Assembly: GCF_001685485.1 (NCBI RefSeq)
Contig: NZ_BDEL01000001.1
Span: forward strand, 927,501 to 991,500
From: Formosa haliotis
Lineage (GTDB): Bacteria; Bacteroidota; Bacteroidia; Flavobacteriales; Flavobacteriaceae
Length of the DNA stretch: 64,000 nt
Reading direction: 5' to 3'
Shown: positions 1-8,913 of the stretch, piece by piece
Position numbering within the stretch: the first letter of the stretch is position 1
Layout: every line of letters begins with the position of its first letter
Program-made: the position numbers and the translations under genes
The notes under the pieces: model-generated
What the model saw: the letters and a program-made list of their open reading frames with translations, nothing else
Told to the model about the DNA's origin: nothing
Databases searched by the model: none

Positions 1-1185
<1,185 letters not shown>

Positions 1186-1267
1186 AATTTTTAAGTGTTT
1201 CCACTTTTACTTTTAACAACTAATGGAATTAAATTTTGGTACTCAAAATGGTTTATTCTCTTTTTGT

Positions 1268-1293
1268 GATATTAACCGTTTCCAGTTAATATC
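1268..1293 (-). other. rRNA leader hairpin (perfect 9-bp stem)
   Basis: GATATTAAC and GTTAATATC form a perfect 9-bp inverted repeat around an 8-nt loop, about 85 nt before the 16S 5' end on the transcribed strand. A second, shorter stem (CTTAAC/GTTAAG, 1339-1359) has the same GTTTCC core in its loop. The position suggests a role in processing of, or antitermination on, the pre-rRNA leader. The role is inference; the pairing is seen. Confidence 0.6.
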
Positions 1294-1366
1294 TACGCTG
1301 TCAATTCAATATGTTAATGAACTTATTTCTCTTCTTATCTTAACGCGTTTCCTTGTTAAGCGGGTG

Positions 1367-1397
1367 CAAATATAAAACCCCTTTTTATTCCTTGCAA
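1367..1397 (-). promoter_or_regulatory. rRNA promoter P1 (proximal)
   Basis: On the minus strand there is TATATTTG (1367-1374), an exact match to the Bacteroidota -7 consensus TAnnTTTG, and a TTG (1395-1397) 20 nt further upstream. It is the unit closest to 16S, and the conserved downstream block reads GCACCCGCTTA. The predicted transcript would begin near 1360, at the CTTAAC...GTTAAG stem. Confidence 0.75.
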
Positions 1398-1476
1398 TGT
1401 TTTTTGAAGTTTTTTTTAAATTGTTTTTGCAAACTTTCTAATCTCATTAAAACACTAGCCAAAGAACTTCTCTTGT

Positions 1477-1498
1477 CTAAAAACGTTGCCGTTTTTAG
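1477..1498 (-). other. Hairpin with GCAA tetraloop just downstream of P2
   Basis: CTAAAAACG and CGTTTTTAG pair perfectly over 9 bp. On the transcribed (minus) strand the loop is GCAA, a GNRA tetraloop. It would lie at the very 5' end of the transcript made from promoter P2. The function is unknown; transcript stabilisation or an anti-termination element are possible. Confidence 0.55.
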
Positions 1499-1504
1499 CG
1501 GCTG

Positions 1505-1534
1505 CAAACTTACAACCTTTTTTGTTCTTACAAA
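1505..1534 (-). promoter_or_regulatory. rRNA promoter P2 (middle)
   Basis: On the minus strand TAAGTTTG (1505-1512) matches TAnnTTTG exactly, and TTTG (1531-1534) sits 18 nt upstream. The flanks resemble P1 and P3: a GC-rich CAGCCGC block follows on the downstream side and a pyrimidine-rich stretch lies between the boxes on the plus strand. It lies 138 nt from P1. Confidence 0.75.
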
Positions 1535-1638
1535 GCTTTTTCTAATCTTTTTTAAAACTTATTTTAAATCCGATTTTTTAACCTGTTAATGAACCTTTGC
1601 TTACTCTTCTTCCTAAACCCTCTCGCCGTAAGCGGGTG

Positions 1639-1646
1639 CAAATATA
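1639..1646 (-). promoter_or_regulatory. rRNA promoter P3 (distal), -7 box only
   Basis: TATATTTG with the same GCACCCGCTTA block as P1 directly downstream (shared block 1629-1646 on the plus strand). No TTG is found at the usual spacing, so this copy may be weak. It lies 134 nt from P2. Beyond it, up to 2004, I see only AT-rich sequence and no gene. Confidence 0.55.
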
Positions 1647-2004
1647 CAACCTTTCCTTTTTATAAAACTAACTTTTTATAAGGTTTTTTTTGATTTGTTT
1701 TTAACACAAAGGAACACAACAGGTTAAGTAAATTCATCTCATAGTTTTCGATATAGCATATGATTTTTAACCACACCTCTACCTACTATTCAAACTGAAA
1801 TAATAACAAGTTAGATCTAGATCAATCCATTTAAAAGCATATATATTGTTGTACATTAAATACAATCAACTATAGATTCTTGTTTAATCTCAAAATTCAA
1901 ACACTTATATATATTAGGAGTTATTTCAAAAAATAATAAAAGAAAGCTCTACACTATTGTAGGTAATTTAAATATATTTGAGATAACCGACTAACCAATT
2001 ACAC

Positions 2005-2673
2005 ATGCTTACTCCCATAGAACTAAAATTTACTAGGGTTTATATATTCATTTTAATATTAGAGATCATCTGCTCTAGCACTCCAAGCTTATACCCTTTG
2101 CACTATATTACAAAACCTGCACTTCTTATTAGTTTACTTCTATTCTTTATAAGTACTAATCAAAGATTATCTACTTCTACGAAACGATTAACCATACTAG
2201 CTTTAAGTTTTTCATTACTTGGAGACATCTTACTCATGTTTACCAACAACTCTCAAATGTTTTTCACTTTAGGGTTGGTTGCTTTTTTATTCGCGCACCT
2301 TATGTATATTTTAATATTTATTAAAGATAGAAGGTCTTTTAAAAAGGGCGTCTTTTTCTTAACCATATGCTTGTTATATGCTTTATTATTTATTCACTTT
2401 TTACAACCTCATTTAGGGTCACTTTTAACTCCTGTAATTATTTACATTATCGCTATATTATCGATGGTAACAACTGCTTTTTTGAGACACAAAAAAAACA
2501 ATCCTCAAGCTTATTATTTCATTTTAACTGGCGCCATATTGTTTATGATTTCGGATAGCATACTCGCCATAAACAAATTTATAGCTCCAATTCCATTTGA
2601 AAGTATAGGCATTATGCTGCCTTATGGTTTAGCACAATTACTATTGGTTTTAGGCATAAAAAAAGCACTATAA
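2005..2673 (+). CDS. YhhN family membrane protein (lysoplasmalogenase-like)
   Basis: A 222-residue, very hydrophobic protein with about seven to eight membrane segments. It has the YhhN/TMEM86 arrangement: a short N-terminal segment, a GDILLMF-type motif near residue 75, and a polar GAILFMISDSILAINKF motif near residue 180. Members of this family include the lysoplasmalogenases, which cleave the vinyl-ether bond of lysoplasmalogen; bacterial members are mostly untested. Length is normal for the family. It stands alone, with the rRNA promoters diverging to its left and 263 nt of AT-rich sequence to its right. Family assignment is firm; the substrate is inference. Confidence 0.8.
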   Translation: MLTPIELKFTRVYIFILILEIICSSTPSLYPLHYITKPALLISLLLFFISTNQRLSTSTKRLTILALSFSLLGDILLMFTNNSQMFFTLGLVAFLFAHLMYILIFIKDRRSFKKGVFFLTICLLYALLFIHFLQPHLGSLLTPVIIYIIAILSMVTTAFLRHKKNNPQAYYFILTGAILFMISDSILAINKFIAPIPFESIGIMLPYGLAQLLLVLGIKKAL

Positions 2674-2936
2674 ATAAATTCTATGATTAAATATTAAAAT
2701 AATATAAATCAAAATATTAGGAGTTAACAAGTAATCTTTTACTTTAACATAAGAACCACAAAAAAACCTTTAAGTAAGTTATCCATTTTTTACTATTTTT
2801 CAAGAAATTCATCATAAAAATTGCTAGCACATGGTCTTAAATTTCACAACATGTAATGCATTGCTCTAAACCTTTTTCACTACACTTGTAACAAATTCTA
2901 AACTATCTATACTTATAGATTACTTAACCATCTAAA

Positions 2937-3431
2937 TTGAATAAAGAACTAGAACATAGTTTTATAAAATTGCTTGAAGAGCATCAAAATATAGTGCACA
3001 AAATTTGCCGATTGTACACCAATAATTATGATGCCCACAACGATTTATTCCAGGAGATTACCATACAGCTTTGGAATGCCTATCCGAAGTTTCGTGGTGA
3101 TTCAAAATTCAGTACTTGGATGTATCGTGTTGGACTAAATACCGCCATAACCCTATATAGGAAATCGAAACGTAGTATACAGACTCAAGAATTTGATACC
3201 GTTCAATTTAAAATCTCTGCAGAAGATTATGACGACACCGAGGAACAACAATTAAAACTATTATACAGTGCTATTCATCAGTTAAACGATATTGAAAAAG
3301 CATTGGTTTTTCTGTATTTAGAAGACAAAAAGTATACTGAGATTAGTGAAACATTAGGGATTAGTGAAGTAAATGCCAGAGTGAAGATGAATCGCGTAAA
3401 AACAAAACTAAAAACCATTTTAAATCCGTAA
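2937..3431 (+). CDS. RNA polymerase sigma factor, ECF subfamily
   Basis: A 164-residue protein with sigma region 2 at about residues 10-85 (NDLFQEITIQLWNAYPKFRGDSKFSTWMYRV) and region 4 at about 105-160 (LEDKKYTEISETLGISEVNARVKMNRVKTKL). It directs RNA polymerase to a small regulon. The start is TTG at 2937: an in-frame TAA lies at 2925 and there is no ATG between it and the conserved region. The next gene follows after 4 nt and encodes a membrane protein, the usual position of a sigma-factor partner. The regulon and signal cannot be read from sequence. Confidence 0.9.
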   Translation: MNKELEHSFIKLLEEHQNIVHKICRLYTNNYDAHNDLFQEITIQLWNAYPKFRGDSKFSTWMYRVGLNTAITLYRKSKRSIQTQEFDTVQFKISAEDYDDTEEQQLKLLYSAIHQLNDIEKALVFLYLEDKKYTEISETLGISEVNARVKMNRVKTKLKTILNP

Positions 3432-3435
3432 GGCT

Positions 3436-4080
3436 ATGGATGAATTAGATTTATTAAAAAAAGACTGGAATAAATCGGAAAACAAAAGTTTTCCGAAACT
3501 TTCCTATAACGACATATATAAGATGATTCTGAAAAAATCGTCTTCAATAGTAAAGTGGATTTTTATAATTAGTATTCTAGAATTTGTGTTTTGGACACTT
3601 ATTTCCTTTGGTTTTAAAGGATTTGAGGGGTTTGAACGCTTTAAAGACACCGATGCTGAGTATATTATTAAAGGCTTATCGGTTATTGGTTACCTTGTTA
3701 TATTCTACTTCTTTTATTTGTTCTTTAAAAACTACAAACGTATTTCTGTTACAGACAATGCTAAAGTGTTAATGGAAACCATATTAAAAACCAGAAAGAC
3801 CGTTAGAAACTACGTGGCTTTTAACCTGATATTTACTGTAATTTCTACATGTATAGTTATCGTTATAGAATTTAACCAAGACAATAGATTAATTGCTAAG
3901 GTAAATGAAGCCGTAGCTAACGGAAACAAACTTTGGTTTTATATGCAATTTGCCTTAATTACAATTGCCATACTAGCTATAGCTATAGTTATATTATTAG
4001 GCTTTTACTATCTTATTTACGGGATTTTACTAAAACGATTAGATAAAAATTATAAAGAATTGAAAAAGATGGATTTGTAA
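3436..4080 (+). CDS. Membrane protein co-transcribed with ECF sigma factor
   Basis: A 214-residue protein with a charged N-terminal 35 residues (MDELDLLKKDWNK...) and four predicted membrane helices at about 37-58, 80-102, 125-145 and 170-195, ending in a basic cytoplasmic tail. It begins 4 nt after the sigma gene, so the two are almost certainly one transcript. By position it may hold the sigma factor inactive at the membrane, but I see no recognised anti-sigma fold (no zinc motif). The same sigma-plus-membrane-protein pair is common in Flavobacteriaceae, usually annotated as hypothetical. It is followed by 194 nt without a gene. Confidence 0.75.
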   Translation: MDELDLLKKDWNKSENKSFPKLSYNDIYKMILKKSSSIVKWIFIISILEFVFWTLISFGFKGFEGFERFKDTDAEYIIKGLSVIGYLVIFYFFYLFFKNYKRISVTDNAKVLMETILKTRKTVRNYVAFNLIFTVISTCIVIVIEFNQDNRLIAKVNEAVANGNKLWFYMQFALITIAILAIAIVILLGFYYLIYGILLKRLDKNYKELKKMDL

Positions 4081-4274
4081 CCAGAAAAATCTTGTATTCC
4101 ATTAACAGATTTGTGATCACTCCGATAATTGAAACTAGAGCTAGATCAATAGTCCAGATTCAAGACTTTACTTTAGAGAACTTTAAATACCTTTAATTTC
4201 TATTGAAGGATTGCAAACCTACCCTAAAAGACAATCTTAAAATTCAAGATTTTTTTTTAAACAATAGTTTATAA

Positions 4275-5072
4275 CTAAAATTCTCTCTGCTTATTTAGCT
4301 CTTCTATGTCTTGCAGTTGTTCTTTAGTTAATACTTTTAAGAAAGAAGGATGTTGTTCTATGGCGTATTCAATTTTTTCAACAATACTATCTATCGTATC
4401 ATTTTTATAATCAATCTCTAAAGGCTTCTTAATCTCTATAGATTGTAGGATATTCTTTTTCTTAATTCGTAGTCCTTTTTTATCGAAAGAACGTCTAAAA
4501 CCATCAATAACCACCGGAACAACAATAGGTTCGTAGCGCTTAATAATATGAGCAGTTCCCTTTCTAATAGGTTTAAAAGGTGTTGTTGTTCCTTGCGGGA
4601 AAGTAATAACCCAACCGTCTTTTAAAGCTTTAGCGATACTAGAAATATCGCTCATTTTAACTTGTCGGTTAACATCTTGACCTTGCGCTCTCCACGTACG
4701 CTCTATACTAATAGAACCTGCGTAAGCAAACAGTTTTGGCAACAAACCTGCTTTCATGGTTTCTTTGGCCGCAACATAATACATATTAAGTTTAGGATGC
4801 CAGATATATCCTATGTTTTTAATAGAATCTTGTCGTCCGCTTAGACTAGCATTAAAAACATGAAACATAGCCACAACATCGGCAAAATAAGTTTGGTGAT
4901 TGGAAATAAAAAGCACATTGGTATCCGGTAAATCCTTTATTATTTCTGAACCTTCAATTTGAAGCTCATTAAACCCACGAAAACGCCTATGGGTAATAAT
5001 ACCTAAACCTCTAATTATCCATTTTTTAAATAGTAATATATGTCCGAAAGGATTTCGTTTTAACAATCCCAT
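4275..5072 (-). CDS. Lysophospholipid / 1-acylglycerol-3-phosphate acyltransferase (PlsC family)
   Basis: A 265-residue acyltransferase of the PlsC/LPLAT fold, expected to acylate a lysophospholipid at the inner membrane. Motif I is SNHQTYFADV near residue 57, so histidine and aspartate are five residues apart instead of the usual four. Motif III reads FPQGTTTP near 161 where FPEGTRS is usual, so the conserved glutamate is glutamine. The protein at 62275-63318 also has the five-residue spacing, but a normal FPEGS. The substitution makes substrate and activity uncertain; the fold is clear. Confidence 0.82.
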   Translation of the reverse strand: MGLLKRNPFGHILLFKKWIIRGLGIITHRRFRGFNELQIEGSEIIKDLPDTNVLFISNHQTYFADVVAMFHVFNASLSGRQDSIKNIGYIWHPKLNMYYVAAKETMKAGLLPKLFAYAGSISIERTWRAQGQDVNRQVKMSDISSIAKALKDGWVITFPQGTTTPFKPIRKGTAHIIKRYEPIVVPVVIDGFRRSFDKKGLRIKKKNILQSIEIKKPLEIDYKNDTIDSIVEKIEYAIEQHPSFLKVLTKEQLQDIEELNKQREF

Positions 5073-5117
5073 GATAGTTCTCTGTTTTTTAAAATCGAAT
5101 ACAAATGTAGGAAAAAC

Positions 5118-5765
5118 TCAATGATAACGCACTCCTTTTAAAATGTCTTTTATTTCGCTAAGCATCATGGCTGTTGCTCCCCATACCACATAACCTTGTA
5201 GCACAAACGCAGGAGCATCGGTTTTTGCTGCGTACGAGGTGGTTACCGATTTCGTTTCAACGTTTTTTTCGTTTAAAAACTCGGTTAAAGGCACTTCAAT
5301 AATAGCATCTACCTCTTCATCTTGTTTAGAAAATGTAGGCGTTTCTGGTACGACTCCAATAAAAGGTTGTACTATAAAATGACTTGGCGGAATGTAAATA
5401 TGAGTAAGTTTTCGCCAAACTTCTATATCCTGTTCTGGCACGCCTACCTCTTCGAAGGTTTCACGAATGGCCGCTGTTTTTAGTGAATCGTCTTCTGGCT
5501 CTAATTTTCCGCCCGGAAAACCAATCTGGGCAGAATGCACACCTTTGTAGGTATTTCGTAAAATTAAAACCAACATGGTTTCATGAGCTTCGTTAGGGTA
5601 AAACAAAGCCATAACCGCTGCTTTTCTAGCCGTTGTCATTTTAATTTTCATAGACTCCAACAGTTCTTTTCTAAACGGTGGCGACATTTTAAACTGAGAT
5701 GCTTCGGCTGGAAGCGGTATATTTTCTATTTTTGATTTTAATTTTACAAAATCATCAAAATTCAT
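5118..5765 (-). CDS. Nudix hydrolase, CoA pyrophosphatase type
   Basis: A 215-residue protein with a Nudix box at about residues 98-122 (GGKLEPEDDSLKTAAIRE, then TFEEVG), preceded by the FPGG-type sequence of the NudL / CoA diphosphatase group and by IRNT-like LRNTYKGVHSAQIGFPGG. This group hydrolyses CoA to phosphopantetheine and 3',5'-ADP using Mg2+ or Mn2+. Its start codon is only 2 nt from the start of the divergent cyclophilin lipoprotein, so each promoter must lie inside the other gene or be shared. Nudix family is firm; the CoA specificity is from the family. Confidence 0.88.
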   Translation of the reverse strand: MNFDDFVKLKSKIENIPLPAEASQFKMSPPFRKELLESMKIKMTTARKAAVMALFYPNEAHETMLVLILRNTYKGVHSAQIGFPGGKLEPEDDSLKTAAIRETFEEVGVPEQDIEVWRKLTHIYIPPSHFIVQPFIGVVPETPTFSKQDEEVDAIIEVPLTEFLNEKNVETKSVTTSYAAKTDAPAFVLQGYVVWGATAMMLSEIKDILKGVRYH

Positions 5766-5767
5766 TT

Positions 5768-6480
5768 ATGAGATTCTTAATATACTGTTGTTTATGTATT
5801 ACTCTTTTCAATTGTGAAGATACGCAATCTAAAAAAAATAATACTACAAATCCTGTAATAGTACCCCCAGTAAAACAAGCCGAAAAAAAGATAGTATTGT
5901 AGAACCTGTTGAAGAACAACGTGAATTCCCACTGCTTACAGATGATAATGCCATGGAGTTTTTTCTTCAATACGAAAAAAAGAATAAAGAAAACAAAGTA
6001 CGAATTACAACCTCGTTCGGAATTATAGATATCTTACTCTTTAACGAAACAAAGTTTCACCGCGCAAACTTTATATTTCTAACGAAGCAAGGCTATTTTA
6101 CAAATACCCAATTTTACAGAGTAGTGAAAAACTTTATTATTCAAGGCGGTAGTAGCGATGATCCTGAAATTGGAAAACGCCGCTATAATATTGGAAAATA
6201 CCTCCTCCCAACAGATGCAAAACGCGGCTTTAAGCATGATCGCGGTGTAATTTCTATGCCTAGTAGCGATATAGAAAATCCATATAAATTGGCATCGCCT
6301 TATGAATTTTTTATCGTTCAAGCTGCCCATGGAGCTCACCACCTAGATGGTGACTACACTATTTTTGGGAAAGTGATTCGAGGAATGGATGTGGTTGATA
6401 AAATTTCGAATGTAGAAACCGATAATGCCGAGTGGCCTCTACACAATGTATATATTGAAAAGGTTGAAATTATAAATTAG
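5768..6480 (+). pseudogene. Cyclophilin-type peptidyl-prolyl isomerase lipoprotein, frameshifted
   Basis: The reading frame starts at 5768 with a lipoprotein signal (MRFLIYCCLCITLFNCEDTQ, lipobox cysteine near residue 16) and stops at 5902. The continuation (DSIVEPVEEQREFPLL, then the cyclophilin domain) is in the -1 frame up to 6480. The domain shows FYRVVKNFIIQGG, GVISMP and FFIVQ motifs, so it should catalyse proline cis-trans isomerisation at the cell surface or in the periplasm. The break lies in seven As (5883-5889) within GAA AAA AAG; one more A restores one 237-residue frame. The sequence is an exact A_AAA_AAG slippery heptamer, so programmed -1 frameshifting, sequencing error and true loss are all possible. 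A TATTTTTG box at 5727-5734, inside the divergent nudix gene, could be its promoter. Confidence 0.8.
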
Positions 6481-7096
6481 CATCCTCGTCGGGTTCGTTT
6501 TTATACAAATTAGGTAAACTAATTTTAAATCGCACCGCCAACAAGCGTATAACGATAACTATTAGGCCCGAGGCTAAAAATATAAAATTACCTTCTAGCG
6601 GTAAAAGGCGTAATAAGAAATAAGATATCCCGCCAACTATACATGCTGTAGCATATATTTCTTTTCTAAATATAACCGGAATTTCGTTGCATAAAATATC
6701 GCGAGTAACCCCACCAAAACAAGCGGTCATGGTACCTAAAGCAATGCAAATAATAGGATGTAAACCTGCAGAAACACCTTTTTCTACTCCAACAAGGGTA
6801 TATAGACCTATACCAATAGTATCGAACAAAAAAAGTGAAGTTCTTAAATAATCAATTTTTTTCTTAAATAAAACAGCAAAAACGGTAGAGCCTATAATAA
6901 CGTAAACATAGGTCATATTTTGCATCCACCCCACTGGAGTATTCCCGATCAGTACATCTCTTAAAGTCCCTCCTCCAATAGCGGTTACAAAAGCAATAAT
7001 TAAAATTCCGAAAGGATCCATGCGTTTACTTAATGCCACTAAAACACCAGAAATTGCAAATGCAATAGTTCCCAAAATATCAAGAGCATAAAACAT
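6470..7096 (-). CDS. TRIC cation channel family protein (UPF0126/YicG)
   Basis: A 208-residue protein with seven predicted membrane helices arranged as a tandem repeat. Each half carries the family signature, GGGTLRDVLIG near residue 42 and GGVTRDILCNEIP near 128. Prokaryotic TRIC channels are potassium-permeable trimers. It converges on the cyclophilin gene, with the two 3' ends overlapping by 11 nt. Family is firm; ion specificity is inferred from characterised relatives. Confidence 0.88.
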   Translation of the reverse strand: MFYALDILGTIAFAISGVLVALSKRMDPFGILIIAFVTAIGGGTLRDVLIGNTPVGWMQNMTYVYVIIGSTVFAVLFKKKIDYLRTSLFLFDTIGIGLYTLVGVEKGVSAGLHPIICIALGTMTACFGGVTRDILCNEIPVIFRKEIYATACIVGGISYFLLRLLPLEGNFIFLASGLIVIVIRLLAVRFKISLPNLYKNEPDEDANL

Positions 7097-7173
7097 ACGC
7101 GACTGTTTAAATTGTACTTTCTAATAAGACATCAAATGTTGAAAATATATTGTGATTTACAAAACCTAAACCA

Positions 7174-7208
7174 TAAAAAAACCCTTTAAAATACATTAAA
7201 GGGTTTTT
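7174..7208 (-). terminator. Intrinsic terminator after dps
   Basis: AACCCTTTAA (7180-7189) pairs with TTAAAGGGTT (7196-7205) around a 6-nt loop, with A/T runs on both sides. It lies 20 nt past the dps stop codon. Confidence 0.8.
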
Positions 7209-7228
7209 ATATTAGATTGATATTAGAA

Positions 7229-7711
7229 TTAAACTGTAGTTTCTCCTAACCAAGCTTTCATCATCCAAACTGTTTTTTCTTGTTCGGTAATAAAGTCACT
7301 CATCATAGAGTTTGTACCTTCATCTCCGGCATCGCCAGATTTATCTAATAGATCTCTTTCAATTTGTAATAATACAGAAAGTGAATCTACAATAAGCTGA
7401 ACTGCTTTTTCGTCGGCAGATACATTTTTCCCTACCGGTACTTTGGCTATAGATGCATAATCTTCAAAAGTATGTAACGGTGTTTCTCCTAATGTTAAAA
7501 CACGTTCTGCTATTTCATCAACTTTTACATTAGCATCGGTATACAACTCTTCAAACTTAACATGTAATTCAAAGAATTGCTTTCCTTTAATATTCCAGTG
7601 AATTCCTCTTAAATTCTGATAATATGTCTGAAAGTTTGCTAATAAGTTATTTAAATCCTTTGCTAAATCTTTGGTTTTAGCAGCATCTAATCCTAATATA
7701 TTAAGTCCCAT
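7229..7711 (-). CDS. dps: Dps family DNA-binding ferritin
   Basis: A 160-residue Dps/miniferritin. The intersubunit ferroxidase residues are all present: His38 (in RGIHWNIKG), His50, Asp65 and Glu69, with the spacing of characterised Dps proteins. It forms a dodecamer that uses H2O2 to oxidise Fe2+, stores iron and shields DNA. It is transcribed divergently from the oxyR gene with 107 nt between them, so control by OxyR under peroxide stress is likely. It has its own promoter and terminator, so it is monocistronic. Confidence 0.95.
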   Translation of the reverse strand: MGLNILGLDAAKTKDLAKDLNNLLANFQTYYQNLRGIHWNIKGKQFFELHVKFEELYTDANVKVDEIAERVLTLGETPLHTFEDYASIAKVPVGKNVSADEKAVQLIVDSLSVLLQIERDLLDKSGDAGDEGTNSMMSDFITEQEKTVWMMKAWLGETTV

Positions 7712-7739
7712 AGTTATTTGTATTTATTTATTGTTACTG

Positions 7740-7771
7740 CAAATTTAGTCTATAATTAACACACATAACAA
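7740..7771 (-). promoter_or_regulatory. dps promoter
   Basis: On the minus strand TAAATTTG (7740-7747) matches the -7 consensus TAnnTTTG, and TTG (7769-7771) lies 21 nt upstream. The predicted start of transcription is about 20 nt before the dps start codon. I looked for an OxyR dyad (ATAG-N7-CTAT repeats) in 7712-7818 and saw only scattered half-sites such as GATAG and TTATAG. Confidence 0.6.
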
Positions 7772-7818
7772 TCAATTTTATCGATAGCTTTTATAACTTT
7801 ATAGTCTAAATTTATAAG

Positions 7819-8763
7819 ATGACAATTACACAATTATATTATGTTATGGCAGTTGCTGAAAATCAGAACTTCACGAAGGCCGCAGAGAAATGTTTTGTAA
7901 CACAACCTACTTTAAGTATGCAAATTCAGAAATTAGAAGATGAATTAGATGTACTTATTTTTGATCGTAGTAAAAAACCGATTGAATTAACAGAAGTAGG
8001 TAAAAAAATTGTGAATCAGGCTAAAAATATAGTCAACGAATCGTATCGTATTCAAGATATTGTCGATCAACAAAAGGGATTTATAGGAGGAGAATTTAAA
8101 TTAGGAATTATTCCTACAATTATGCCTACCCTATTACCTATGTTTTTAAATACCTTTATAAAAAAACACCCTAAAGTTAAACTTGTTATTGAAGAGTTAA
8201 CCACGCAAGAAATTATTTCTAGACTACACGAAGGCCATTTAGATGCTGCCATTGCTGCAACACCTTTAGAATTAGAAAACATTAAGGAGCGTGTGTTATA
8301 CTTTGAGCCATTTGTGGGTTATATCCCAAAAAACCACCGATTACATAAAGTTGAAAAGATCTCTGCAATTGATTTAGACATAGACGACATGTTACTGTTA
8401 GAGGACGGCCATTGTTTTAGAGATGGAATTTTAAATATCTGTAAATCTTTTAAAAAACATACCGACGATAATTTTCAATTAGAAAGCGGTAGTATTGAAA
8501 CCTTAATTAAACTCTCTAACGAAGGCCTTGGTATGACCTTACTACCCTATTTACACACTTTAGATTTGAATGAAAAAGCCAAAGAAAACCTGAAGTTTTT
8601 TACCGAACCATCTCCTGCTAGAGAAGTTAGCTTGATTTACCCAAAAAGTGAACTAAAAATGCAAATTGTAGAAGCCCTTCAAACTGTAATTTCGGGAGTA
8701 ATTAGAGGCGCCATTGCCTTCCAAAATGTTAAAATTATTAGTCCGATATCTAAAAAGAAGTAA
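7819..8763 (+). CDS. oxyR: Hydrogen peroxide-sensing regulator OxyR (LysR family)
   Basis: A 314-residue LysR-type regulator with an N-terminal winged helix (residues 1-60, FTKAAEKCFVTQPTLSMQIQKLE) and a substrate-type effector domain. It carries the two redox cysteines of OxyR at positions 199 and 208 (DGHCFRDGILNIC), which form the peroxide-induced disulfide in E. coli. It should activate peroxide defence genes, with the divergent dps an obvious target. The tail after residue 305 is short and basic. Confidence 0.93.
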   Translation: MTITQLYYVMAVAENQNFTKAAEKCFVTQPTLSMQIQKLEDELDVLIFDRSKKPIELTEVGKKIVNQAKNIVNESYRIQDIVDQQKGFIGGEFKLGIIPTIMPTLLPMFLNTFIKKHPKVKLVIEELTTQEIISRLHEGHLDAAIAATPLELENIKERVLYFEPFVGYIPKNHRLHKVEKISAIDLDIDDMLLLEDGHCFRDGILNICKSFKKHTDDNFQLESGSIETLIKLSNEGLGMTLLPYLHTLDLNEKAKENLKFFTEPSPAREVSLIYPKSELKMQIVEALQTVISGVIRGAIAFQNVKIISPISKKK

Positions 8764-8913
8764 CTCATATTTAACGCTTTAAGTTGAAACCACAAAATCC
8801 ACTGAATTTATAAACATAACGATTTTCATTTATAAATATTTATATATCTTGAGCCTTATACCACTATACTCAAGGCTAAACCTATATTTAAGGCTTAAAC
8901 AACTATCAACCTA

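Noticed and set aside
1353..1589. Open frame of 78 codons
   Set aside because: It runs through the tandem rRNA promoters, has composition like the AT-rich background and no family resemblance.
7712..7818. Classical OxyR binding dyad
   Set aside because: Only single ATAG/CTAT-like half-sites are present, not the four spaced elements of the E. coli consensus.
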